Below, in pieces: positions 25,364 through 33,971 of a stretch of 64,000 bases of DNA. The notes under the pieces were generated by a model. The model searched no databases and was not told the DNA's origin. It worked only from the letters and a program-made list of their open reading frames with translations. This stretch comes from JAENVU01 sp046598395 (lineage in GTDB: Bacteria > Actinomycetota > Acidimicrobiia > IMCC26256 > JAENVU01), in contig JBKJIQ010000027.1 in NCBI GenBank assembly GCA_046598395.1, positions 51,544 to 115,543 on the forward strand, written 5' to 3'. A program made the translations under genes and the position numbers. How positions within the stretch are numbered: the first letter of the stretch is position 1; each line of letters starts with the position of its first letter.

Positions 25364-26463
25364 CGCCGCCCGTGGTTCCGCCGGTCGCGCCGATGTTGGC
25401 GAAGCTCGCTCGCGAACTCCCGATTGGCGACCAGTGGAGTTATGAACCCAAGTGGGACGGCTTCCGCTGCATTGTGTTTCGCAACGGCGACGAGGTTGAA
25501 CTCGGGTCCCGGAACGAGAAGCCACTCACTCGCTACTTCCCGGAGTTGATCGATCCGCTCAAGGCCGCGTTGCCCAACGGCGCGGTCGTCGACGGCGAGA
25601 TCGTGATCATGACCGAGCACGGTCTCGAGTTCGACATGTTGTCGCAGCGCATTCACCCCGCCGCCAGCCGGATCGCGAAACTCAGCGCGGAAACGCCGGC
25701 CGCGTTCGTGGCGTTCGATCTCCTCGCGTGTGAAGGGGTCGACCTGCGGGAGGAGCCGTTCGAGGTTCGGCGGCTCGCGCTCGAACGTGCGCTCACTTCC
25801 AATCCGACCGTGCATCTGACCCCGCGTACTCGTGACCCTGAGGCCGCGGCGATCTGGTTCGAGCAGTTCGAAGGGGCGGGGCTCGACGGTCTGGTGGTCA
25901 AGGACATCGCGGGCACCTATCGGCCGGGCGTCCGCGGCTGGTTGAAGGTGAAGCATCTTCGTACTGCCGATGTCGTGGTCGGGGGCTTCCGGGTGCATAA
26001 GGACGGTGCGGGAGTTGGGTCGCTGCTGCTGGGCCTCTATGACGACGCCGGCACACTGCATCACGTGGGCGTCGCATCGAGCTTCGACGCCGAGACCCGT
26101 GCCCGACTAGTGGAAGAGCTTGCTCCGTATCGAGATCGCGCACTGGACGCGCATCCGTGGGCCGATTGGGCGACTGCGGCAACCGATCACGGGTCCGACG
26201 CGGGCACCGAACCGGGTGGTAGCTCCGAGCCACAACGCCGGCCCGGCGCGGTGAGCCGTTGGAACGCGAAGAAGGATTTGTCGTGGGAGCCGGTTCGCAT
26301 CGAACTCGTAGCCGAGGTCGCTTATGAACATATGCAGGGCGATCGATTCCGTCACACCGCGCGGTTTCAACGTTGGCGGGCCGATCGAGAACCTTCCTCG
26401 TGCACCTACACACAGCTCGACACGCCGGTGCCCGTCACACTCCGCGCGGTGTTCGGCGGATAG
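25360..26463 (+). CDS. ATP-dependent DNA ligase, LigC-like
   Basis: A 367-residue nucleotidyltransferase. The adenylated Lys is K31 in EPKWDGFR (motif I). Further motifs are GSRNEKPLTRYFPEL (Ia), VVDGEIVI (III), FVAFDLLAC (IIIa), GLDGLVVKD (IV) and RGWLKVKHLRTADVVVGGF (V), followed by an OB-fold. It has no primase or nuclease domain, unlike LigD, and matches the stand-alone mycobacterial LigC type, which takes part in base-excision-like repair. No ku gene is present in the window. The GTG overlaps the proS stop, so the two are coupled even though their functions are unrelated. The next gene is convergent. Confidence 0.9.
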   Translation: MTPPVVPPVAPMLAKLARELPIGDQWSYEPKWDGFRCIVFRNGDEVELGSRNEKPLTRYFPELIDPLKAALPNGAVVDGEIVIMTEHGLEFDMLSQRIHPAASRIAKLSAETPAAFVAFDLLACEGVDLREEPFEVRRLALERALTSNPTVHLTPRTRDPEAAAIWFEQFEGAGLDGLVVKDIAGTYRPGVRGWLKVKHLRTADVVVGGFRVHKDGAGVGSLLLGLYDDAGTLHHVGVASSFDAETRARLVEELAPYRDRALDAHPWADWATAATDHGSDAGTEPGGSSEPQRRPGAVSRWNAKKDLSWEPVRIELVAEVAYEHMQGDRFRHTARFQRWRADREPSSCTYTQLDTPVPVTLRAVFGG

Positions 26464-26488
26464 CCCCACACCGGCGCGCGGGCATTGT

Positions 26489-27424
26489 CTAGCGCTCGGG
26501 AAGGCCTCGATAGATCGCGCGCATGATCGGGAACCGACGGGTCGTGTATCGGTTCAGGTCGTTGGATGGAACACAGAACGCCGCGAGCGCGCGCCACGGG
26601 AGATACGGGTACCGGTGGTGTTCGTCGTGGTACAGCAAGCGGGGCGACGTCCACACAATGCGGTCGAGGAGTCCGCAGTCGGTGGTGCGTGAGATATCGC
26701 TGCCGGAGACCAGCGCCGTGCCGCTCGAATCGACGCGTGCGTGTTGCACATAGGTGCGCAACCGATTGAACAACGGATACAGCGTGACGAGCGATCCGTA
26801 ATACAGCACGATCACGTCGAGGCGTCCGAGGAAGTACATGGCGGCCAGGAGCCCGAGCAGGCAGCTCGCAAACACCAATCGCAGCCCGAGGCCGCCGCCG
26901 CCTTCGGACTGCTCGGCCCGGAAGCGTCGATACTGCACCACCATGGTCCCGCCCACGAGATCGCGCAGGATCGCGCCGCGAAACTCGCGTCGTGAGGACA
27001 CGTCGAGAAACCCGGTCTCGGGGTCGGCGTCGGTGAAGAATCCGTTCGCGCGGTGGTGCGCCGCGTGCGAAGCGCGGTAGACGCCGACGGGGAGCGCGAA
27101 CCAGATCCCTGAGAGAAGGTTGCCGATGATGTCGTTCCATCGCCGGGACCGCATCAGGCTGAAGTGGGCGGCTTCGTGAATCCATTCCGACATGGCGCGC
27201 TGGTGGATCACGCACGCGATGAGCGAGAGCGGGATGTAGGCCCACAGTGGGAGCCGGCCAAAGGCGAGGGCGAACCAGGCCACGAGGAACGCGTCGGTGA
27301 GCGCGAGGTGCGCGACGTTGATGGCGGAGTGAATCGGACGGAGGTGCGCCCGCCGTAGGTCGGCGAGGCGGCCACGTTCGGGTCCGGTGATGTTGGTCTC
27401 CGTCGCGTCCACGCTGTCGGTCAT
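26489..27424 (-). CDS. Membrane fatty-acid desaturase/hydroxylase-family protein
   Basis: A 311-residue integral membrane di-iron enzyme. Three His boxes are visible: HEAAHFSL, SHAAHHRANG and YHDEHHRYPYLPW. Hydrophobic segments flank them (AFLVAWFALAFGRLPLWAYI and LVFASCLLGLLAAMYFLG). The first box as HExxH, rather than HxxxH, and the HDEHH box resemble desaturases and carotenoid ketolase-like enzymes acting on lipids or sphingolipids. The start is ATG 27424, overlapping the stop of the upstream methyltransferase as ATGA. Substrate unknown; the coupled methyltransferase suggests one lipid- or polyketide-modifying step (inference). Confidence 0.8.
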   Translation of the reverse strand: MTDSVDATETNITGPERGRLADLRRAHLRPIHSAINVAHLALTDAFLVAWFALAFGRLPLWAYIPLSLIACVIHQRAMSEWIHEAAHFSLMRSRRWNDIIGNLLSGIWFALPVGVYRASHAAHHRANGFFTDADPETGFLDVSSRREFRGAILRDLVGGTMVVQYRRFRAEQSEGGGGLGLRLVFASCLLGLLAAMYFLGRLDVIVLYYGSLVTLYPLFNRLRTYVQHARVDSSGTALVSGSDISRTTDCGLLDRIVWTSPRLLYHDEHHRYPYLPWRALAAFCVPSNDLNRYTTRRFPIMRAIYRGLPER

Positions 27425-28317
27425 GACGCGGGCTTCCGGCCGATCGCGGACATGAACGCAGTCCCACCGAAGAGCGCGTCGAGGGCGTTGAATGGGAGGA
27501 AGAAGAGGAGCAACGCGGGGTAGTAGCGCGAGCGGGGGAGACGCGAACGATCGATGCCCCGTCGGCGCAGGGCTGACTGCACGGAGAGCGCCCAGCCGCA
27601 GCTGTTGGGCTCCCATCGCACTGCTTCGGTGGTCAGGCCGGCCGACTCGATGAGGCTTCGGATCGTCGCCCGGTCGAAGAGATAGAGGTGACGCGGATAG
27701 TGGATGAGGCCCCAGCGTTGCTTCCACACCCGAGCATCGAGCGAGCCGACGTTGGGTGTTTCCAGGTAGAGCACGCCACCGGGAGCGAGGAGCGATTCGA
27801 TCTTGGCCACGGTGGCGACCGGGTCCAACACGTGCTCGATCACATGGCTCATGAACACGAGGTCGTACTGCTCGGTCGGCTCGTACTCCTCCAACGTGCC
27901 GCAGAAGACCTCGAGGCCGCGGCGGCCCGCCTCCGCGCACGCTTCTTGGCTCAGTTCGATCCCGCGCACCACCGGGTATTCGCCTTCCAGCTCGGCAAGG
28001 ACGTCGCCGGTGGCACATCCGATTTCGAGGAACCGTCCGCCGGGGCGAAGCAGTTTTCGACAGAGGTTGGCCTGCCGTTGTTGATATCGGCGGAGCAAGA
28101 ACGCCGCGATCGGGTTCCCCGGCGTCCCGAAGTTGTGATACTCCGCGGGATACAGCGTGGGAAGTTCCGCCCGGGTCGGCATCGGTTCCATGGCGACCAA
28201 GCCGCAGGTACTACACCGGTACAAATCGCTCGGAGCGGTCATGAAGTATTCGAAATCCGTGCAGTCGTCGTAGAGCAGCGCGGTCGACTGCCCACAGAGA
28301 ACACAAGACGAGTTCAC
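27421..28317 (-). CDS. SAM-dependent methyltransferase with N-terminal zinc-binding Cys pairs
   Basis: A 298-residue protein. The N-terminus carries CVLC and CSTC pairs of a zinc knuckle, followed by a linker with LYPAEYHNFG. The Methyltransf_23-type domain has FLEIGCATGDVLAELEG (motif I), VRGIELSQEAC, DLVFMSHVIEHVLDP and LLAPGGVLYLETPNVG. This architecture is common in methyltransferases of surface polysaccharide or lipid clusters. The C-terminal LLLFFLPFNALDALFGG is hydrophobic and may associate with the membrane. GTG start at 28317; TAACCT lies 9 nt upstream (28332-28327) as a possible -10. Translationally coupled to the desaturase gene. Confidence 0.8.
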   Translation of the reverse strand: MNSSCVLCGQSTALLYDDCTDFEYFMTAPSDLYRCSTCGLVAMEPMPTRAELPTLYPAEYHNFGTPGNPIAAFLLRRYQQRQANLCRKLLRPGGRFLEIGCATGDVLAELEGEYPVVRGIELSQEACAEAGRRGLEVFCGTLEEYEPTEQYDLVFMSHVIEHVLDPVATVAKIESLLAPGGVLYLETPNVGSLDARVWKQRWGLIHYPRHLYLFDRATIRSLIESAGLTTEAVRWEPNSCGWALSVQSALRRRGIDRSRLPRSRYYPALLLFFLPFNALDALFGGTAFMSAIGRKPAS

Positions 28318-28374
28318 GACGCGGCGAGGTTACTCGCACGTTCCTGAGCCCAGGACCTCGGCGGGGTCGTCTGG

Positions 28375-28440
28375 TAGTGTCCACGAGCTCACCGGCGGAA
28401 GGTCGGTGAAGTGGCCCTCCGGCGACGGTTGGGGCCAGGC
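28375..28440 (+). promoter_or_regulatory. Promoter and first two leader hairpins of the rimP-nusA-infB operon
   Basis: TAGTGT (28375-28380) is a TANNNT -10 box. The transcript would begin with two hairpins: TCACCG with CGGTGA (28389-28394 and 28404-28409), and TGGCCC with GGGCCA (28412-28417 and 28432-28437). A third, terminator-like hairpin follows directly. Confidence 0.5.
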
Positions 28441-28471
28441 CAACGTGGGCCTTGAGCCCACGTTGTTTATT
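28441..28471 (+). terminator. Terminator-like hairpin in the rimP-nusA leader
   Basis: CAACGTGGGC (28441-28450) pairs perfectly with GCCCACGTTG (28456-28465) around a CTTGA loop, and TTTATT follows. It lies 42 nt before rimP, after the promoter and before the first gene, so it is an attenuator candidate and not an operon end. In Bacillus subtilis the nusA operon is autoregulated by NusA through a leader terminator; that precedent fits this layout. Confidence 0.6.
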
Positions 28472-28512
28472 GACTGGACCCGGTTCGCGCCGGCTGGAAG
28501 GGAGGTGTCCTC

Positions 28513-29040
28513 ATGACCGACCGTGCCACGGTGTTACGCACCGAACTCACTCCGATCGTGGAGAGCCTCGGCCTTTCCGTCTACGACCTCACCCTCGGTG
28601 GGAGCGACCGTCCGACCCTCGCGATCCTGGTTGATCGCCCCGGCGGTATCGACCTCAACGCGATCGAGAACGCCACGCGCACCATCTCCGCGGCGTTGGA
28701 CGCGATGGACCCGCTGAAGGGTCGCTATCTCCTCGAAGTGTCGAGCCCGGGCCTCGAGCGCCCGCTGCGCACGCCCGAACATTTCGCGGCGGCGGTCGGA
28801 GAAGTGGTCACCCTCAAAACCCGCGATGCCGACGGTCACGTCGAGCGAATCCGTGGCGCAGTGGTCGCACCCGAGCCCGATGCCGATGACGCCGTGGTCA
28901 CCGTGCGCACCGATACCGGCGATCGCGTCATCGTCATCGAAGCCATCGAGCAGGCGCGCACCGTCTTTGAGTGGGGTCCCGCGCCCAAGCCCGGCCGAGG
29001 CTCCCGGCCCGGACGAAAGAAGGAGGTCGCGGCCAGATGA
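28513..29040 (+). CDS. rimP: Ribosome maturation factor RimP
   Basis: Assists 30S subunit maturation. The 175-residue protein shows the family pattern VESLGLSVYDLTLGG, LAILVDRPGGIDLNAIENATR, and YLLEVSSPGLERPLRTPEHF, the last being the signature. The C-terminal SH3-like domain is followed by a short basic tail (PGRGSRPGRKK). ATG at 28513 after GGAGGTG. The stop overlaps nusA as ATGA. Confidence 0.95.
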   Translation: MTDRATVLRTELTPIVESLGLSVYDLTLGGSDRPTLAILVDRPGGIDLNAIENATRTISAALDAMDPLKGRYLLEVSSPGLERPLRTPEHFAAAVGEVVTLKTRDADGHVERIRGAVVAPEPDADDAVVTVRTDTGDRVIVIEAIEQARTVFEWGPAPKPGRGSRPGRKKEVAAR

Positions 29041-30368
29041 ACAACCCCACGAATAGCGACATGATGGACGCGCTGTACACGATCGAGCGCGAAAAGGGGA
29101 TCTCAGTAGAAATCCTGCTTGAGGCGTTGGCGAACGCATTGGTGACCGCCTACAAGCGCACGCCCGACGCGGCCGAAGAGGCCCTGGTCGAAATCGACAT
29201 CGAAACCGGCTCGATCCACGTGATCGCGCAGGAGCTCGATGAAGACGGGCACGTCGTCAAGGAGTGGGACGACACGCCGAAGAACTTCGGCCGCATTGCC
29301 GCGCAGACGGCCAAGCAAGTGATCCTGCAACGGATCCGCGAGGCCGAGCGCGAGATGAAGTACGAGGAGTATGCGGGCCGCGAGGGCGACATCGTGACCG
29401 GCATCATCCAACAGACCGACCAGCGTTACACCCTCCTTGACCTGGGCAAGGTCGAGGCGTTGCTCCCGCAGGCCGAGCAGGTCCAGAACGAGCGTTACGA
29501 CCATGGAAGCCGGCTCAAGGCCTACATCGTCGAGGTGCGCAAGACAGCCAAGGGTCCCCAGATCGTGGTCAGTCGAACCCACCCTGGCTTGGTGAAGCGC
29601 CTGTTCGAACTCGAGGTTCCTGAACTGCTCGACGGTGTGGTCGAGCTGCGAGCGGTTGCCCGCGAGCCGGGTCACCGCACCAAGATCGCGGTGGCATCGA
29701 ATGACCCGAACGTCGACCCCGTTGGTGCCTGTGTTGGTGCCCGTGGCGCCCGCGTGCGCATGGTGGTCACGGAGTTGCGCGGCGAAAAGGTCGACATCGT
29801 TCCCTATACCGATGTCCCCACCGATTTTGTGATGAAGGCGCTGGCGCCGGCGCGGGTGCGCGAAGTCCGGATCCACGAGGACACCGGTACCGCCGAGGTC
29901 ATCGTTCCCGACTTTCAGCTGTCGCTCGCGATCGGTAAAGAGGGCCAGAACGCCCGGCTCGCGGCCCGCTTGTCGGGTTGGCGCGTTGACATCAAAAGCG
30001 AGACCCAGCTGGCGGAAGAAGAGGCCGGTGGCGGGGTCGAATACGCCGAGGGCGAGTGGGTCGAGAGCCCTTCCGGCGAACTGGTATGGCAACCCGCAGA
30101 AGGCGGCGACGCAATCTCCGCGGCCGAGGCCGGTTACGCCTCGCCGGATGCCGCAGCCGCGGCTGCTGCGGCAGGCGGACCCGCTCCGGACGTCACCCCC
30201 GTCGATGGCGCAACGTCTGATGCCGCAGTCCCCGATGAGCTTGCAGCCGAGATCACCGATGGCGAAGCCACCGAAGGCGCGGTCGTCGGTGACGAACCGG
30301 TCGTCGTTTCCGCCGCTGAGGACACCGAAGTCCCGGCAGTCGAGGAGGAGAGCACCAACGAGAGCTGA
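29037..30368 (+). CDS. nusA: Transcription termination/antitermination factor NusA
   Basis: Binds RNA polymerase and nascent RNA to control pausing and termination. The 443-residue protein has the N-terminal polymerase-binding domain (MDALYTIEREKGISVEILLEAL), the S1 domain (EGDIVTGIIQQTDQRYTLLD), KH1 (GHRTKIAVASNDPNVDPVGA then VGARGARVRMVV) and KH2 (VPDFQLSLAIGKEGQNARLA). A C-terminal tail of about 110 Ala/Glu/Asp-rich residues replaces the acidic repeats of Gammaproteobacteria. The ATG at 29037 overlaps rimP; ylxR overlaps its end. NusA may feed back on the leader hairpin upstream of rimP. Confidence 0.96.
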   Translation: MNNPTNSDMMDALYTIEREKGISVEILLEALANALVTAYKRTPDAAEEALVEIDIETGSIHVIAQELDEDGHVVKEWDDTPKNFGRIAAQTAKQVILQRIREAEREMKYEEYAGREGDIVTGIIQQTDQRYTLLDLGKVEALLPQAEQVQNERYDHGSRLKAYIVEVRKTAKGPQIVVSRTHPGLVKRLFELEVPELLDGVVELRAVAREPGHRTKIAVASNDPNVDPVGACVGARGARVRMVVTELRGEKVDIVPYTDVPTDFVMKALAPARVREVRIHEDTGTAEVIVPDFQLSLAIGKEGQNARLAARLSGWRVDIKSETQLAEEEAGGGVEYAEGEWVESPSGELVWQPAEGGDAISAAEAGYASPDAAAAAAAAGGPAPDVTPVDGATSDAAVPDELAAEITDGEATEGAVVGDEPVVVSAAEDTEVPAVEEESTNES

Positions 30369-30684
30369 ACCGATTCGCACGTGCGTCGGATGTCGACGTC
30401 GCGGTCATCCGGACACACTCGTTCGGTTGGCCCGGCCCACCGGCTCGGATGCCACGAGCAGCACGGAATCCGTGCACATCGGACGCAACGAACCCGGTCG
30501 AGGGGCGTGGCTGTGTATGAACAGCCCCGAATGCTTCGACCAGGCGGTGCAACGGCGAGCAATCGCACGCGCGCTGAGAACTGAGCTCTCGGAACAGGAA
30601 ATCGCAAGGCTCCGTGCGAGACTGTACGGAGCGGTCCCGGAAGGGGCCCGGCCCCACGGCAGAGTGCCGTGTGGTGAGGGGTAA
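30289..30684 (+). CDS. ylxR: YlxR/RnpM family RNA-binding protein
   Basis: A small RNA-binding protein encoded between nusA and infB in most Gram-positives; in Bacillus it has been linked to RNase P. The family pattern is clear: PIRTCVGCRRRGHPDTLVRL, then GRGAWLCMNSPECFDQAVQR and RAIARALR. The similarity begins at about nt 30370, right where nusA stops, but no ATG, GTG or TTG is in frame there. The nearest in-frame start is GTG 30289, inside nusA. A non-canonical start (ACG at 30358 or ATT at 30373, after GAGGAGGAG) is possible, so the 5' end is uncertain. infB begins 8 nt after its stop. Confidence 0.8.
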   Translation: MTNRSSFPPLRTPKSRQSRRRAPTRAEPIRTCVGCRRRGHPDTLVRLARPTGSDATSSTESVHIGRNEPGRGAWLCMNSPECFDQAVQRRAIARALRTELSEQEIARLRARLYGAVPEGARPHGRVPCGEG

Positions 30685-30692
30685 GGACAGAC

Positions 30693-33482
30693 TTGGCCAC
30701 CAAGAAGATCAGGGTCTACGAGCTCGCTCGCGAGTTGGGTGTTGAGAACCAAGTGGTGCTCGACCTCGCTGATGAGCTCAAGATGGGCGTGAAGAGCCAC
30801 TCGTCGAGCATCGACGATCCGTCCGCGGACCGCGTCCGACGGTTGGCCGATAGTCGCGAGCTGCGCGGCGAACCCATCGTGGATGAGCCGAAGCCAGAAC
30901 CGAAGGCCAAGGCGAAGCCCGTCGAAGCGCCCGCGGCCCCGGCGGTCGTGGCTCCGGTGCCACCACCGGTCCCGGTTCCGTCAGGTTTCGCCGACGCCGA
31001 GCCCGCGGCTACTGCTGCGCCCGCCGCACCGCCCGCGCCAGTAGCCCCGGAGCCGGCGGCCGCGGCCGAGCCGGCCGCGCCGGTTCGATCACGGGTAGTT
31101 CGTTCCACCGGTGGGATTGCGCCGCCACCCGCACCGCGTCCGATCGCGGCGGAGACCAAGCCAGTTGCGCCTCCGGCCTCGAGTGCCCCGGCCGTGTTGG
31201 CAACCCCAACGCCGCCGCCCGCTCCGTCGGCACCCACGCTTGGCGATAAGCCCGCGCCACCTCCGCCTCCGCTGAAGAGCGCAACCGGCAAGACCATCCC
31301 GCCGCCGCCCGGACAGCGGGTCATCCCGCCGCCGCCCGGACAGCGCGCGACCCCGGCGCGCAGCGGCCCTGGTGGTCCATCGCGCACGACGGGTGGTCCT
31401 GGTGGACCCGGCGGATTCAATCGCAGCCCCGGTGGTGGCGCCCCTGGGGGGTTCAACCGCAGTCCTGGCGGCGCGCCTGGTGGTGGCGGCCCCGGCGGCC
31501 CCGGTGGCGCGGGTCGTCCGGGTGGCGGTGGCCCTGGTGGTGGTCCCGGCGGATTCAACCGCGGTCGTGGTCCCGGCGGACCCGGTCAACGGCCACGCCG
31601 TAAGAAGCGGCGCCGTCGTGGTCTCGAAGAACTCGGCCCGGCCACCATCGCTCAGCTCACGCCGGCCGATGCTCCGGTCCCCGAGGGCGAGATCGTGGTG
31701 TCACGTGGCATCACCATCCAGGAGCTGGCACCCAAGCTGAACCGCACCAGTGCGGATCTCGTACGCATTCTGTTCGACGCGGGCGAGATGGTCACGAGTA
31801 CCCAATCAATGAACGACGAGATGATCGAGCTCATCGCCCAGGAGCTCGGCGCTGAAGTCCTGCTCGTCGAGCCGGGTGCCGAAGCGGAACTCGAGCTGCA
31901 GGCCCTCCTCGGCGACGATGACGATGAAGAGGACGAGGAAGGTCTCCCGCCGCGCGCGCCGGTCGTGACCGTGATGGGTCACGTCGACCATGGAAAGACC
32001 ACGCTGCTCGACCACATTCGCTCATCCAACGTGGTCGCCGGTGAGGCGGGTGGGATCACCCAGCACATCGGTGCATATCAAGTCGTGAAGAGCGATCGTC
32101 CGATCACCTTCATCGACACCCCCGGTCACGAAGCGTTCACCGCGATGCGTAAGCGCGGCGCAGATGCCACCGACGTTGCCGTGCTCGTGGTGGCGGCGGA
32201 CGACGGCGTGATGCCCCAGACCATTGAGGCCATCAACCACGCCCGCGTGGCCGATGTGCCGATCGTGGTTGCGATCACCAAGATCGATCGCGACAACGCG
32301 GACGTGAACCGCGTCAAGCAGCAACTGGTGGAGCAAGCGCTGATCCCCGAGGACTGGGGCGGCGACACCATTGTCAACGAGGTCGCGGCCACCCAGGGTC
32401 TCGGCGTCGATGAGTTGCTTGAGTCGATCTTGCTGGTTGCCGACCTCTACGACCCGCCGCTCGGTGCGGACCCCGAAGTTCCGGCGCGAGCGTTCGTGCT
32501 CGAATCGAACCTGGATCAGGGCCGCGGCCCGGTCGCAACGGTGATCGTCGAGCGGGGAACGCTACGCGTGGGCGATCCGATCGTGGCCGGTGGCGGCTGG
32601 GGCAAGGTCCGCGCCATGTTCGACGACACCGGCGCCCAGGTGAAATTCGCGGGACCGTCCACACCGGTTGAGGTCTTGGGTCTTGACGCCGTACCCCTCG
32701 CGGGCGACGAACTTCGGGTGGCCCCGAACGACAAGATCGCCCGGACCGTGGCCGAGGCTCGTGGTCGTCGTCGCCGGGTTGCCGATCAGGCCCACCCGAT
32801 GATCCTCGCCGGTGGTGCTCGACTCGAAGACATCTTTGCCATGGTCGAGCGCGGCGAGGTCGCCACCCTCAACCTGGTAGTCAAGGCCGATGTCCACGGT
32901 TCCCTCGAAGCGCTCACCGATGCGTTGCGCAAGTTGGATCAAGAGCACGAAGAAGTTCGACTCTCGTTCGTGCACCGCGCCGTCGGTGGAATCACCGAGA
33001 GCGACATCAACTTGGCCGCGGTGGCCAATGCGACCGTCGTCGGATTCAACGTGCGGCCGGATCGAAAGGCTCGCGAACTCGCGGCGACCGAGCAGGTCGA
33101 GATGCGCCTGTACGAAGTGATCTACCAGGTGCTCGATGACGTCAACGCCGCGCTCATCGGCATGCTCAAGCCCGAGTTCGAAGAAGTGGTCACGGGCGAG
33201 GCCGAGGTGCGCGAGATCTTCGGCGTACCGAAGCTGGGCAAGATCGCCGGTTGTTACGTGCGCACTGGTGTTATCACCCGTGGTTCCAAGGTCCGCTTCC
33301 TACGGGAAGGCACGATCATCTGGAAGGGCTCGCTCGCATCGCTGCGACGGTTCAAAGACGATGTGCGTGAGGTCCGCGACGGTTTCGAGTGTGGTATCGG
33401 CCTCGAGAACTTCCAGGACTTGAAGCCCGGCGACATCATCGAGACCTACGAAGATCGCGAGATCGTCCGCGTCACGACCTAG
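30693..33482 (+). CDS. infB: Translation initiation factor IF-2
   Basis: A GTPase that places fMet-tRNA on the 30S subunit. The 929-residue protein has an N-terminal helix-turn-helix domain (IRVYELARELGVENQVVLDL), then about 320 residues of low complexity: Pro/Ala-rich first, then PPPGQR repeats and Gly/Pro/Arg-rich GGPGG stretches. A second IF2_N domain follows (ISRGITIQELAPKLNRTSAD-like, near residue 335). The G domain starts at about residue 428: GHVDHGKTTLLDHIR, DTPGHEAF and AITKID. Domains 2-4 complete it, ending with KPGDIIETYED. The start is TTG with AAGGA upstream. Confidence 0.96.
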   Translation: MATKKIRVYELARELGVENQVVLDLADELKMGVKSHSSSIDDPSADRVRRLADSRELRGEPIVDEPKPEPKAKAKPVEAPAAPAVVAPVPPPVPVPSGFADAEPAATAAPAAPPAPVAPEPAAAAEPAAPVRSRVVRSTGGIAPPPAPRPIAAETKPVAPPASSAPAVLATPTPPPAPSAPTLGDKPAPPPPPLKSATGKTIPPPPGQRVIPPPPGQRATPARSGPGGPSRTTGGPGGPGGFNRSPGGGAPGGFNRSPGGAPGGGGPGGPGGAGRPGGGGPGGGPGGFNRGRGPGGPGQRPRRKKRRRRGLEELGPATIAQLTPADAPVPEGEIVVSRGITIQELAPKLNRTSADLVRILFDAGEMVTSTQSMNDEMIELIAQELGAEVLLVEPGAEAELELQALLGDDDDEEDEEGLPPRAPVVTVMGHVDHGKTTLLDHIRSSNVVAGEAGGITQHIGAYQVVKSDRPITFIDTPGHEAFTAMRKRGADATDVAVLVVAADDGVMPQTIEAINHARVADVPIVVAITKIDRDNADVNRVKQQLVEQALIPEDWGGDTIVNEVAATQGLGVDELLESILLVADLYDPPLGADPEVPARAFVLESNLDQGRGPVATVIVERGTLRVGDPIVAGGGWGKVRAMFDDTGAQVKFAGPSTPVEVLGLDAVPLAGDELRVAPNDKIARTVAEARGRRRRVADQAHPMILAGGARLEDIFAMVERGEVATLNLVVKADVHGSLEALTDALRKLDQEHEEVRLSFVHRAVGGITESDINLAAVANATVVGFNVRPDRKARELAATEQVEMRLYEVIYQVLDDVNAALIGMLKPEFEEVVTGEAEVREIFGVPKLGKIAGCYVRTGVITRGSKVRFLREGTIIWKGSLASLRRFKDDVREVRDGFECGIGLENFQDLKPGDIIETYEDREIVRVTT

Positions 33483-33500
33483 CCCCGAAAGTGCGTGTGC

Positions 33501-33923
33501 ATGCCTTCAGACTTCGTATTCAAGACCGTGGCCGGGTTGCATCGGACCCTGTTTCGCGCCAGTGGCGGCAAGCTGCTCAACCGGGGCGCGGGGATGCCGG
33601 TCCTGGTGCTCACGACCACGGGTCGTAAGAGCGGAAAGCCTCGCTCCACGATGCTCACGTCTCCGTTGCAGACCGACGGCGGGGTCATCGTCGTCGCGTC
33701 GCGGGGTGGCGATGATCGCCACCCCGATTGGTACTTGAATCTCGAGGCGAACCCGTTGGTCGAAGTCGAGATGGGCGGTACCACCCAGAAGATGACCGCG
33801 CACGTGGCCAATGAGGCCGAGAAGGCTGATCTGTGGCCCAAGATCATTGCTGATCACGACAACTATGCGGGCTACCAGCGCAAGACCGACCGTGATATCC
33901 CGGTCATTGTCCTCACGCCCTAG
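33501..33923 (+). CDS. F420-type nitroreductase/deazaflavin-dependent oxidoreductase (Ddn family)
   Basis: A 140-residue split-barrel protein of the Ddn (nitroreductase, TIGR00026) family, which binds the deazaflavin F420 in mycobacteria. Typical features are MPVLVLTTTGRKSGKPRSTM, VIVVASRGGDDRHPDWYLNL, and NPLVEVEMGG, with the closing YQRKTDRDIPVIVL. Family members act as F420H2-dependent reductases of quinones or other electron acceptors. I chose ATG 33501; GTG 33495 adds two residues. It sits between infB and DUF503 as an insertion in a conserved gene order, suggesting that F420 is made by the host. Confidence 0.85.
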   Translation: MPSDFVFKTVAGLHRTLFRASGGKLLNRGAGMPVLVLTTTGRKSGKPRSTMLTSPLQTDGGVIVVASRGGDDRHPDWYLNLEANPLVEVEMGGTTQKMTAHVANEAEKADLWPKIIADHDNYAGYQRKTDRDIPVIVLTP

Positions 33924-33971
33924 TTACCGCCACTTCGAGAAAACGGACGAAACGTCGCGCGAAGTGCGAAG

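Noticed and set aside
30716..31558. Long Gly/Pro-rich ORF antisense to infB
   Set aside because: It is the mirror of the GC-rich low-complexity part of IF-2, with no start signal or family features.
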